From Bacteroidia bacterium (lineage in GTDB: Bacteria; Bacteroidota; Bacteroidia; Chitinophagales; JAUHXS01): 64,000 nucleotides of DNA. Position numbers and translations under genes: made by a program. The stretch is from assembly GCA_030426955.1 (NCBI GenBank), contig JAUHXS010000002.1, forward strand, positions 62,001 to 126,000, written 5' to 3'. The notes beneath the pieces were generated by a model, which saw only the letters and a program-made list of their open reading frames with translations, searched no databases and was not told the DNA's origin. Shown one piece after another: positions 16,524 through 24,832 of the stretch. Every line of letters begins with the position of its first letter. Within the stretch, counting starts at the first letter, position 1.

Positions 16524-19500
16524 ATGACGTTGAGGTTATTAAAGATTATTTTCCTATTCTCTTTGTTTAAATTAGGCTATGGCCAGCAATATTTTTTTAA
16601 AAACATTGCTATAGAAGATGGCTTAGTCCAATCTCAAGTAACTGAAATAATTCAAGATCACAGAGGATATCTTTGGTTTGGCACATATGGGGGGATTACA
16701 AGGTATGATGGCAAATTCTTGAAAAACTATACAATCCATGATGGGCTGAAAGACATCTTTATTCACTCTTTTTTGGAAAGTAGCAAGAAAGATTTTTGGG
16801 TAGGGACAAATAAGGGTATACACCGATATGCTAAAGACAGGTTTAATTACGTAGAAAGTGTAGGTGAGAGAGTTGTCAATGATATTAAAGAAGATGTTGA
16901 GGGTAATATTTGGGTAGGAACACCCAAAGGGTTGTTTGTGCTTAGTAATAAGATGGATTCCTCTTGGGAAATTAGCATTTCTAAAAATATTCAACTTGAT
17001 ATTTATGCTCTTGAATTTGTAAGTAAGAACGAATTACTGATAGGCACTAAAAAAAGAGGATTATGGAAACACGATATTAAAAGTGGATCGACAGACAGTT
17101 TCTTATCAATTAAGCCTAATATGACTATTCATGATTTACATAAACTAGATGCTAATAATTTATATGTTGCAACATCCTCAGGGATGTACGTTGTTGGGAA
17201 TGATGGCGAAATAATAGATTCATTTTATCAAAACGTTCAAGTGATTCATATGGAATTTGATGCTGACGCCATTTGTTGGTTGGCAACTAAGGGTAAGGGG
17301 GCAGTGCAGCTAAATTTGAAAAATGGAAATACAATTGAGTTTAATAGAGAAAGTGGATTGGGGAGCGACGAGGTATATAGCATATATCAGGATAGGGAAA
17401 AAAACACATGGATAGGCACGTACGGAGATGGAGTAAGTGTCTTTAATGGATTTAAATTCATAACCTATACTAAGCTTGATGGTTTAAAAAGTGATGGAAT
17501 AGCCTCTATTATAGAGCTGGATCAAAATAATATCATACTAGGAACTACTGAGGCAGGCTTGCAATATTTAAAAAAAGAAGATCAATACGTAGTCTCTGAA
17601 AATCCTTTAATTAAGGCTATAGTGGGCAAAAAGATATGGAGTTCCTTTAAAGATAGTAAAGGGAATTTTTGGTTTGGAACGACAGATGGGGTGTATATAT
17701 ATGATGGTAAGCGAACAGAAAACTATGGTGTAGATAATGGATTTTATAATGATGTTATATATACAATTGAAGAAGATTCAAAGAGAAATATTTGGCTAGG
17801 AACCCAAGTGGGTGCTGTTAGGTATTCTAATGGTAGTTTTGATACATACTTAAAAGAAGATGGATTGCCCGATAATTGGATTTGGGATATATATAATGAT
17901 GACAGTGGTTATGTTTGGTTTAGCACGGGACAAGGTGTTTCTAGATATGACGGAAAATCCTTTAAAACGTTTAGTTCTCCGCAAATAAGCTCTTTGAAAA
18001 GTGATATACTGGCGACAATTCAAGATCGTTGGGGGAATATGTGGTTTGCAAGTTACGGAGGAGGGTTGATTAACTATAATTCTCAGGATAGCACATATAA
18101 GGTTTTTAATACTGCAGATGGATTAAAAGATGCTTCCTTATTGTTAATGACCATTGATAATAATAATAATTTATGGGTAGGACATAGTAAAGGGCTTGAC
18201 AGGTTAGACTTGAAAAGATATTATAATGAAAAGAAACCGACCTTCAATCATTATGGTAAAAATCAAGGATTTGTTGGCATTGAAAGTATCCAAAATGCAG
18301 TATATAAAGATAGGAAAGGTAAGTTGTGGTTTGGGACAATAAAGGGAGTTACTAAGTATGATCCCGATTATGATAGTTATAATCCAATTCCCCCGCAAAC
18401 ATTTATAAAAAATATTACCGTAAATAAGGCAAGCATTGATATAGATTCTAGTGTCCATTTCGAATACAATCAAAACCGATTTACTTTTGAATGGATAGGT
18501 ATTAGCTTAACGGCACCTGAAAAAGTTAAATATCAATTCAAGCTAGAAGGACTAGAAGATGAGTGGAGCCCCATCACTGAAAAAACAGACTTTACCTATT
18601 CAAACCTACCTCATGGTAATTATGTCTTTAAAGTAAAGGCCAGAAATGGTAATGATGTTTGGAATGAACACCCAAGTGTGTATGCATTTACTATAAGGAC
18701 GCCATTCTATCTTGCTTTATGGTTTTGGTTATTATGCTTATTGTCCCTATTTGCAATAATATATGCTTATGTTAAGTATAGAACGATTCAAATAGAGAAA
18801 GAAAAGAAGATTCTTGAAGCAAAAGTTGAAGAGAGAACACAAGAGTTGGTAAAAGAGAAGGAAAAAGTTGAACTAATCAATAAGGAGGTATTGGAGCAAA
18901 AAGAAATTATTGAAGAAAAGAATAAAGATATTACCGATAGCATCAATTATGCAAAGCAAATACAAGATGCAATTCTTCCTGTACAAGAGGTTATTTATAA
19001 GTCTTTTAAAGATGCAGCAATCCTCTTTTTGCCCAAAGATATCGTAAGTGGTGATTTTTATTGGTTTGCAAGGAAAGATGACAAAGCTATTATCGCAGCG
19101 GTAGATTGTACTGGACATGGTGTCCCAGGGGCCTTTATGTCCATGATAGGCAACGACTCCTTAAACCATATAGTAAATCATAATGATATCACTCAACCAG
19201 CTGAGATATTGCATCATTTGCACTTAGCAATTCAAAGAGCCTTGAAGCAAAACAAAGAAGACTCAAGCTCAAGAGATGGTATGGATATAGCATTATGTGC
19301 CTTTGATATTAAGACAAACGTACTTGAGTATGCAGGAGCTTTTCGCCCTCTTTATTTACTAAAAAAGGATACTAAAGAGCTAGAAGAGGTTAAGGGAGAT
19401 AGATGCTCCATCGGTGGATTTCAGGTGGAGGAAGGGGATAGGACTTTTGAAAATCATCGAATAGAACTACAAAAGGGAGATTCTTTTTATATTTTCTCTG

Positions 19501-19694
19501 ATGGCTATGCAGATCAGTTTGGAGGAGAGAGAGGTAAAAAGTTTTTAGCCAAGAGATTTAAAGAGTTAATTATCAATAATTCTGCCAAAAAAATGGAAGA
19601 GCAAGTAGAAATATTTAAAAATAATTTCATAACTTGGCGTGCAAATTATGAGCAGATCGATGACGTTCTGATCATAGGTGTTAAAGTCAGCTAA
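16524..19694 (+). CDS. Propeller sensor with SpoIIE/PP2C phosphatase output, paralogue 2 (SiaA-like role)
   Basis: This 1056-residue paralogue of the preceding gene has the same order: signal peptide ending in GYGQ, propeller repeats to about residue 620, Y_Y_Y domain, membrane helix (about 729-752), coiled coil rich in Lys and Glu, and a SpoIIE phosphatase from about 805. Motifs SGDFYWF, DCTGHGVPGAFMSMIGND, RDGMD and FSDGYADQFGG are intact, so both copies should be active. The phosphatase domains are much more alike than the propellers, which suggests different signals and a shared target. A TATCTTTA element near 16494 resembles a weak Bacteroidota -7 box and could give separate expression. 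siaB follows after 9 bases. Confidence 0.88.
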   Translation: MTLRLLKIIFLFSLFKLGYGQQYFFKNIAIEDGLVQSQVTEIIQDHRGYLWFGTYGGITRYDGKFLKNYTIHDGLKDIFIHSFLESSKKDFWVGTNKGIHRYAKDRFNYVESVGERVVNDIKEDVEGNIWVGTPKGLFVLSNKMDSSWEISISKNIQLDIYALEFVSKNELLIGTKKRGLWKHDIKSGSTDSFLSIKPNMTIHDLHKLDANNLYVATSSGMYVVGNDGEIIDSFYQNVQVIHMEFDADAICWLATKGKGAVQLNLKNGNTIEFNRESGLGSDEVYSIYQDREKNTWIGTYGDGVSVFNGFKFITYTKLDGLKSDGIASIIELDQNNIILGTTEAGLQYLKKEDQYVVSENPLIKAIVGKKIWSSFKDSKGNFWFGTTDGVYIYDGKRTENYGVDNGFYNDVIYTIEEDSKRNIWLGTQVGAVRYSNGSFDTYLKEDGLPDNWIWDIYNDDSGYVWFSTGQGVSRYDGKSFKTFSSPQISSLKSDILATIQDRWGNMWFASYGGGLINYNSQDSTYKVFNTADGLKDASLLLMTIDNNNNLWVGHSKGLDRLDLKRYYNEKKPTFNHYGKNQGFVGIESIQNAVYKDRKGKLWFGTIKGVTKYDPDYDSYNPIPPQTFIKNITVNKASIDIDSSVHFEYNQNRFTFEWIGISLTAPEKVKYQFKLEGLEDEWSPITEKTDFTYSNLPHGNYVFKVKARNGNDVWNEHPSVYAFTIRTPFYLALWFWLLCLLSLFAIIYAYVKYRTIQIEKEKKILEAKVEERTQELVKEKEKVELINKEVLEQKEIIEEKNKDITDSINYAKQIQDAILPVQEVIYKSFKDAAILFLPKDIVSGDFYWFARKDDKAIIAAVDCTGHGVPGAFMSMIGNDSLNHIVNHNDITQPAEILHHLHLAIQRALKQNKEDSSSRDGMDIALCAFDIKTNVLEYAGAFRPLYLLKKDTKELEEVKGDRCSIGGFQVEEGDRTFENHRIELQKGDSFYIFSDGYADQFGGERGKKFLAKRFKELIINNSAKKMEEQVEIFKNNFITWRANYEQIDDVLIIGVKVS

Positions 19695-19703
19695 TCTTTG
19701 TAG

Positions 19704-20255
19704 ATGTTCGATACTTATCACTTTTACGAAACCATGGAGCAGAACGATATTCTGCTTTTGTATAAGGGAAATATTACATCTGATCTAGTCAGTTCATTGC
19801 TTCACATGACAGAAGCTAGGCTAGAAAATATGGATGAAGCACCTAAGATTAAAAGAAAAGTATTTAACGTTTTAGTTGAATGCTTGCAAAACGTTTATCA
19901 TCATAGAGATCAAGGGGAAAGTTTTGAGGGAGGAAATTCTGCAATTCTGATGCTTGGTAAAAAAGATGATGATTATTTTATCGTTACTGGTAACATGATT
20001 TTTGCAAAAAATGTAGAAGGTTTAAATGATAGGTTAGACAGACTTAATAAACTTTCGAAAGAAGAATTAAAGCTAGCATATCAAGATGTACTAGCAAACA
20101 AAGGATTTTCAGAAAAAGGAGGGGCTGGCTTAGGCTTTATTGATATTTTGAGGAAATCTGGACAAAGATTAGATTATAGATTTCAGAAGATAAACGATGA
20201 ATTTTCGTTTTTTAGTTTGAAAGTTAAAATCTCGCAAACCGCACAAATTAAATAG
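19704..20255 (+). CDS. siaB: SiaB-family protein kinase (GHKL fold)
   Basis: This 183-residue protein matches the SiaB/DUF6272 family. It has a degenerate histidine-kinase-like ATPase fold with an N-box (LVECLQNVYHHRD, E59 and N63) and a G-box (GGAGLGF, residues 139-145). In Pseudomonas aeruginosa SiaB phosphorylates SiaC on a threonine while the SiaA PP2C phosphatase removes the phosphate. The same three parts occur here side by side: two phosphatases upstream and SiaC 7 bases downstream. It is cytoplasmic. The family call is good; partner identity is inferred from synteny. Confidence 0.82.
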   Translation: MFDTYHFYETMEQNDILLLYKGNITSDLVSSLLHMTEARLENMDEAPKIKRKVFNVLVECLQNVYHHRDQGESFEGGNSAILMLGKKDDDYFIVTGNMIFAKNVEGLNDRLDRLNKLSKEELKLAYQDVLANKGFSEKGGAGLGFIDILRKSGQRLDYRFQKINDEFSFFSLKVKISQTAQIK

Positions 20256-20262
20256 GAAAAAT

Positions 20263-20643
20263 ATGGACGCTGTAAATATAGAACCGAGTAGTAAAACACC
20301 TAAAGTATGTTTAGATTCTTCACAAGGTGTTTTTGAGATAGAAGGACGATCTATTCCTGAAAATTCAACTGAGTTTTACAAGCCAGTTTTTGATTGGTTA
20401 GATGCATATATTGGAAGTTCTAATAGTGAAACTGAGTTTAACTTTAAGTTGGAGTATTTTAATACAAGCTCATCAAAATGTATTTTAGATATATTTAGAA
20501 AATTAGAAAAGCTTCATGAAAGTGGTAGCAATGTTACTATCAAATGGCATTATGAAGAAGATGATGAGGATATGCAAGAAGCAGGTGAAGATTACCAAAG
20601 TATTGTAAAAGTTCCAGTGGAGCTTGTTATGATGGAAGAGTAA
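20263..20643 (+). CDS. siaC: SiaC-family regulatory phosphoprotein (DUF1987)
   Basis: This 126-residue acidic protein matches the SiaC/DUF1987 family. The segment EYFNTSSSK places a threonine at residue 68, the number reported for the phosphorylated threonine of P. aeruginosa SiaC, inside the same N-T-S-S context. In Pseudomonas unphosphorylated SiaC activates the diguanylate cyclase SiaD. No GGDEF protein is in this window, so the output partner is unknown. It is the last gene before a strong terminator, which closes the sensor-phosphatase-kinase unit. Confidence 0.83.
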   Translation: MDAVNIEPSSKTPKVCLDSSQGVFEIEGRSIPENSTEFYKPVFDWLDAYIGSSNSETEFNFKLEYFNTSSSKCILDIFRKLEKLHESGSNVTIKWHYEEDDEDMQEAGEDYQSIVKVPVELVMMEE

Positions 20644-20660
20644 AACGTGAAAGTATTATA

Positions 20661-20698
20661 AAAAGAGGGTTGCTAGTTTTCTAGCAACCCTCTTTTTA
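20661..20698 (+). terminator. Intrinsic terminator after siaC
   Basis: A perfect 16-pair stem (arms 20661-20676 and 20681-20696) with a TTTT loop contains a GC-rich core (GAGGGTTGCTAG) and ends in a T-run. It begins 18 bases after the siaC stop and is oriented to end the mazG-to-siaC transcript. Confidence 0.95.
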
Positions 20699-20714
20699 TT
20701 TGTGAGAATACTTA

Positions 20715-20744
20715 TTTGGTTATTAACTCAATTGATTAGATTTG
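20715..20744 (+). promoter_or_regulatory. Bacteroidota-type promoter for the rfb operon
   Basis: TTTG at 20715-20718 and TAGATTTG at 20737-20744 are separated by 18 bases. This matches the TTTG / TAnnTTTG consensus of the Bacteroidota primary sigma factor. It lies between the siaC terminator and rfbB, so transcription should start near 20751. Confidence 0.75.
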
Positions 20745-20769
20745 TAATGAAAGTCTTAATGGGATAAAT

Positions 20770-21831
20770 ATGAGGGATAAAAAAATATTGATTACTGGCG
20801 GAGCTGGCTTTATTGGCTCACATGTTGTTCGTCTTTTTTGCAATAAATACGATCAGTATAAGATTTTCAATTTAGACAAGTTGACTTATGCTGGGAATTT
20901 AGAAAATTTGGAAGATATTGAAAGTTTCCCAAACTATAAGTTTATTAAAGGAGATGTAGTAGATCATGACTTTATAAATGACCTATTTGATAAAGAGCAA
21001 TTTGATAGTGTGATCCACCTAGCCGCTGAATCACACGTTGATCGATCAATAGAAGATCCGATGGCATTTATTAACACTAACGTTTTCGGAACGGTAAACT
21101 TATTAAATGCCGCAAAAACAATATGGAATAAAGATGGTAAATATGCCGAACAGCATCTATTTTATCATGTTTCAACAGATGAAGTTTATGGTTCATTAGG
21201 AGCAGAAGGGCTATTTACAGAAGATACATCATATGACCCTAAATCACCATATTCTGCATCAAAAGCTAGTTCCGATCATTTTGTAAGAGCTTATGCAAAT
21301 ACCTATAGAATGCCAATTGTAATAACGAATTGCTCTAACAATTACGGTGCAAATCAATTTCCAGAAAAGCTTTTGCCCTTATTTATAAATAATATTAAAG
21401 AAAGTAAACCATTGCCTGTCTATGGTGATGGAAAGTACACGCGTGATTGGCTTTGGGTTAATGACCATGCAACGGCAATAGATACGGTTTTTCACAAAGG
21501 GGAAAAGGGTGAGACATATAATATTGGTGGATTTAATGAGTGGATGAACATAGACCTAATCAAATTGCTATGTAAAATCATGGATCATAAGCTAAGCCGT
21601 TCTAAAGGAACATCAGAGCAACTTATTACTTATGTAAAAGACCGTCCTGGACATGACAAGCGTTATGCAATCGATGCTAATAAGATAAAGAATAAATTAG
21701 GTTGGGAACCGTCTGTTACATTTGAGGAAGGACTAGAAAAAACAGTTGATTGGTATCTCGAAAATGAAAAGTGGTTGAACAATGTTACCTCAGGTGCCTA
21801 TAAGGAATATTATAAGAAGCAATACGGTTAA
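20770..21831 (+). CDS. rfbB: dTDP-glucose 4,6-dehydratase
   Basis: This 353-residue short-chain dehydrogenase-like enzyme has the NAD-binding GGAGFIGSH motif at residues 10-18, STDEVYGS, and the catalytic YSASK (Y-x3-K). The segments LDKLTYAGN and HLAAESHVDRSI are diagnostic of RmlB. It converts dTDP-glucose to dTDP-4-keto-6-deoxyglucose, the second step of dTDP-rhamnose synthesis. rfbC and rfbD follow in the same operon, but rfbA is not in the window. It is the first gene after the promoter. Confidence 0.95.
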   Translation: MRDKKILITGGAGFIGSHVVRLFCNKYDQYKIFNLDKLTYAGNLENLEDIESFPNYKFIKGDVVDHDFINDLFDKEQFDSVIHLAAESHVDRSIEDPMAFINTNVFGTVNLLNAAKTIWNKDGKYAEQHLFYHVSTDEVYGSLGAEGLFTEDTSYDPKSPYSASKASSDHFVRAYANTYRMPIVITNCSNNYGANQFPEKLLPLFINNIKESKPLPVYGDGKYTRDWLWVNDHATAIDTVFHKGEKGETYNIGGFNEWMNIDLIKLLCKIMDHKLSRSKGTSEQLITYVKDRPGHDKRYAIDANKIKNKLGWEPSVTFEEGLEKTVDWYLENEKWLNNVTSGAYKEYYKKQYG

Positions 21832-21833
21832 AT

Positions 21834-22583
21834 ATGCTATTTAGTTGGATAGCAAGTCTTTTTAAAAAAAATATACCTGTAGACTTAGGTGAGTTGAAAG
21901 TAGACTGCCATTCACATCTTATTCCAGGTATAGATGATGGGGCAAAAGATATTTCTGATTCATTGAACCTTATCAAGTCTTTGAAAGAATTAGGATATCA
22001 GAAAATAATAACGACGCCACACATCATGAGTGATATGTATCGTAATGATAAGGATACAATAATTAATGGCCTTGATGATGTCAAGAAGGCATTGGATAAA
22101 GAAGGGATTGATATTGAGTTTGAAGCCGCAGCTGAATACTACTTGGACGAAGTTTTTGAAAAAAAAATAGAATCAGAACCTTTATTAACCTTTGGAAATA
22201 AGTTTGTATTATTTGAGTTATCATATTTGAATAAGCCAGTAAACTTGGAACAAGCCATATTTGCTCTCGTATCTAATGGTTATCAACCTGTTTTAGCACA
22301 TCCTGAGCGGTATCCTTATCTATTTGATGATGCATTAACTCAGTATCAAAAGATAAGAGACATGGGGGTTAAATATCAGGTTAATATTTTGTCTATACTA
22401 GGCAAATATGGTCCGCAAGCATTACGAGCAGCGAGAAAGTTGATAGATAATGATATGGTCGATCTTTTAGGTTCAGATTTACATAATATGGGGCAAGTAG
22501 AATTTATGAGGACAAATCTGAATGACAAATATTTAAATAAGTTATTAGAAAAGCAAATACTACAGAATCAAACGCTCTTATAA
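21834..22583 (+). CDS. PHP-type tyrosine-protein phosphatase (CpsB/YwqE family)
   Basis: This 249-residue protein carries the metal-binding PHP motifs DCHSHLIPGIDDG (about residue 24), TTPHIMSDMY, AAAEYYLDE, LAHPERYPYL and LLGSDLHNM. Members of this family remove phosphate from tyrosine kinases that control capsule or exopolysaccharide chain length. The matching substrate is probably the Wzc-like kinase encoded at 44274-46637, about 22 kb away. It lies 2 bases after rfbB and 2 bases before rfbC, an unusual position inside a rhamnose operon. Confidence 0.85.
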   Translation: MLFSWIASLFKKNIPVDLGELKVDCHSHLIPGIDDGAKDISDSLNLIKSLKELGYQKIITTPHIMSDMYRNDKDTIINGLDDVKKALDKEGIDIEFEAAAEYYLDEVFEKKIESEPLLTFGNKFVLFELSYLNKPVNLEQAIFALVSNGYQPVLAHPERYPYLFDDALTQYQKIRDMGVKYQVNILSILGKYGPQALRAARKLIDNDMVDLLGSDLHNMGQVEFMRTNLNDKYLNKLLEKQILQNQTLL

Positions 22584-22585
22584 GT

Positions 22586-23134
22586 ATGAAGATAACAACT
22601 ACTCCGATTAAAGATTTGCTTATTATTGAGCCGACAGTTTTTGAAGATAGTAGGGGCTACTTTTACGAAAGCTATAGTCAAAAGCGTTTTAAGGAACAAG
22701 GTCTAGATTACGATTTTGTACAAGATAATCGTTCTAAATCGTGCTATGGGACGCTTAGAGGCTTGCATTATCAGGTCAATCCCAATGCACAAACAAAGCT
22801 AGTAGGAGCGATTTCTGGAAAAATATTAGATGTTGCAGTTGATCTACGAAAACAATCAACAACATATGGTCAACACTTTAGTATTTTATTGACTGCAAAT
22901 AATAAAAAACAATTGCTTGTTCCTAGAGGATTTGCGCATGGGTTTGCCGTTCTAAGTGATGAGGCAGAGTTTTTCTATAAATGTGATAACTTTTATGATA
23001 AAGATTCAGAAGGCGGTATAGCCTTTGATGATCCAACTTTGGATATTGACTGGCAAATTGATAAAAGCAAAATGATCTTATCTGAAAAAGATTTAAATCA
23101 ACCTTTTATACAGGATGCAATAAATAATTTTTAG
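22586..23134 (+). CDS. rfbC: dTDP-4-dehydrorhamnose 3,5-epimerase
   Basis: This 182-residue cupin has the RmlC signatures DSRGYFYESYS, QDNRSKS, GTLRGLHYQ (the catalytic base histidine) and VPRGFAHGFAVL. It catalyses the double epimerisation of dTDP-4-keto-6-deoxyglucose. Length is normal for the family. It sits tightly between the PHP phosphatase and rfbD genes. Confidence 0.95.
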   Translation: MKITTTPIKDLLIIEPTVFEDSRGYFYESYSQKRFKEQGLDYDFVQDNRSKSCYGTLRGLHYQVNPNAQTKLVGAISGKILDVAVDLRKQSTTYGQHFSILLTANNKKQLLVPRGFAHGFAVLSDEAEFFYKCDNFYDKDSEGGIAFDDPTLDIDWQIDKSKMILSEKDLNQPFIQDAINNF

Positions 23135-23142
23135 TCAATAAG

Positions 23143-24006
23143 TTGAAAAAAATAGTAGTTACTGGTTCAGATGGTCAATTGGGAAGTGAACTTAAATATT
23201 TAAGTGCCACCTCTCATGATGAATTCTTTTTTGAAAATAGAACCTCTCTAGATATTACAGATTCCTCTGCTGTTGAACATTATTTTTCTAAACAAGAATA
23301 TGACATCTGTATAAATGCTGCTGCATACACTGCAGTTGATAAGGCAGAGGACGAGGTAATGTTAGCAAAGAGCATTAATGTCATAGGTGTAGCTAATTTG
23401 GCAAAAGCATGTAATGATAATAATGTTGTCTTGATACATCTTTCCACTGATTTCGTTTTCGATGGAGAAGCTAAAGAACCATATGATGAGTTCTCTAAAA
23501 CGAATCCATTAAGTGTCTATGGTAAAACCAAATTGCAAGGAGAAAAAATTGCAATGGATATAAATCCAGACACGTTTGTTATTCGTACTTCATGGGTATA
23601 CTCCTCATTCGGCAAAAACTTTGTAAAGACTATGCTTAAATTGGGTAGTGAAAGAAGCGAATTAAATGTTGTTAATGACCAATTTGGTAGCCCAACCTAT
23701 GCTAGGGATTTGGCAGGAATAGTTTTAAAACTAATTGATGATCAAATTTCTGCTGATTTTGGTATTTATAATTATTCCAATGATGGTATTGCTAGTTGGT
23801 ATGACTTTGCGAGTGAAATTATGAAGCAAGCCAATATAAATTGCAAAGTGAATCCAATACCTACGTCACAATTTCCTACTTCCGCTACAAGACCGAGTTA
23901 TAGTGTGCTGGATAAAACAAAAGTCAAGAACGCATTAAATGTTAGAATACCAGACTGGCAAGATAGCTTGAGAGAATGCTTAAGGCATCTAAAAGAAATA
24001 AGTTAA
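23143..24006 (+). CDS. rfbD: dTDP-4-dehydrorhamnose reductase
   Basis: This 287-residue reductase has VTGSDGQLGSEL at the NAD(P)-binding start, INAAAYTAVDKAE, STDFVFDG and the catalytic YGKTK (Y-x3-K). It makes dTDP-L-rhamnose from the RmlC product. The start is a TTG at 23143: the conserved Rossmann start MKKIVVTG begins exactly there and no in-frame ATG precedes it. It ends 11 bases before cysQ. Confidence 0.93.
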   Translation: MKKIVVTGSDGQLGSELKYLSATSHDEFFFENRTSLDITDSSAVEHYFSKQEYDICINAAAYTAVDKAEDEVMLAKSINVIGVANLAKACNDNNVVLIHLSTDFVFDGEAKEPYDEFSKTNPLSVYGKTKLQGEKIAMDINPDTFVIRTSWVYSSFGKNFVKTMLKLGSERSELNVVNDQFGSPTYARDLAGIVLKLIDDQISADFGIYNYSNDGIASWYDFASEIMKQANINCKVNPIPTSQFPTSATRPSYSVLDKTKVKNALNVRIPDWQDSLRECLRHLKEIS

Positions 24007-24017
24007 TAATTTGATAA

Positions 24018-24797
24018 ATGTTAGATAAAATTGATATTAATGTGATAATAAAAGTTGCATATGATGCTGGTAATGCCATATTAGATATATACGAGCAAGA
24101 CTTTGATGTAGTAGAAAAAGAAGATAATTCTCCCTTGACCTTAGCCGACAAGGCTTCAAATAATGTTATTATCTCAGCTTTGAAAAGACTTTATCCAAAT
24201 ATTCCTTTTATATCAGAAGAGGAAAAAGCCACAGCTTATGACGAAAGAAAGTCCTGGGAATATTTTTGGTTAATTGATCCGTTAGATGGAACTAAGGAAT
24301 TTATTAAGAAAAATGGTGAGTTTACAGTTAATATAGCTTTAGTTAGAAATAAGGTTTCGGTATTAGGAGTAATATATGTTCCAGTAACTGACGAAATTTA
24401 CTTTGCTATAGAGGGACAAGGTGCTTTTAAGGTAGATAGTGGTGGGGGTAAAAGTAAGCTTCAGGTTAAAGGTCATTCAAAGGAGTCTTTAAAAATAGTT
24501 GCCAGTAGATCACATCTATCTAAAGAGGTAGAAGAGTATATCGAAGAAAAGCGTAATCATTATGATAAAGTTGATTGTGTTTCAGCAGGGAGTTCTTTAA
24601 AGTTCTGTCTAGTTGCAGAAGGAATAGCAGATGTTTACCCAAGGCTAGGACCAACGATGGAGTGGGACACTGCAGCTGGACAAATTATCGTTGAAGAGGC
24701 TGGAGGGATGGTGCTTGACAATGGAGAAAAACTTCAGTATAATAAAGAAGTATTGAGGAACCCATTTTTTATCGTAAAAAGCTTTGAAGCGATATAG
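24018..24797 (+). CDS. cysQ: 3'(2'),5'-bisphosphate nucleotidase CysQ
   Basis: This 259-residue member of the inositol-monophosphatase-like, Li+-sensitive family has metal-site motifs SEEE (about residue 68), DPLDGTKEF (about 90) and WDTAAGQIIVEEAGG near the C-terminus. CysQ hydrolyses 3'-phosphoadenosine 5'-phosphate, the by-product of sulfate transfer. Its place in a polysaccharide operon could reflect sulfated glycan synthesis, but no sulfotransferase is visible in the window. Confidence 0.9.
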   Translation: MLDKIDINVIIKVAYDAGNAILDIYEQDFDVVEKEDNSPLTLADKASNNVIISALKRLYPNIPFISEEEKATAYDERKSWEYFWLIDPLDGTKEFIKKNGEFTVNIALVRNKVSVLGVIYVPVTDEIYFAIEGQGAFKVDSGGGKSKLQVKGHSKESLKIVASRSHLSKEVEEYIEEKRNHYDKVDCVSAGSSLKFCLVAEGIADVYPRLGPTMEWDTAAGQIIVEEAGGMVLDNGEKLQYNKEVLRNPFFIVKSFEAI

Positions 24798-24832
24798 TTT
24801 TGTATCTTTATAACTTCCTATTGCAGTAAACC

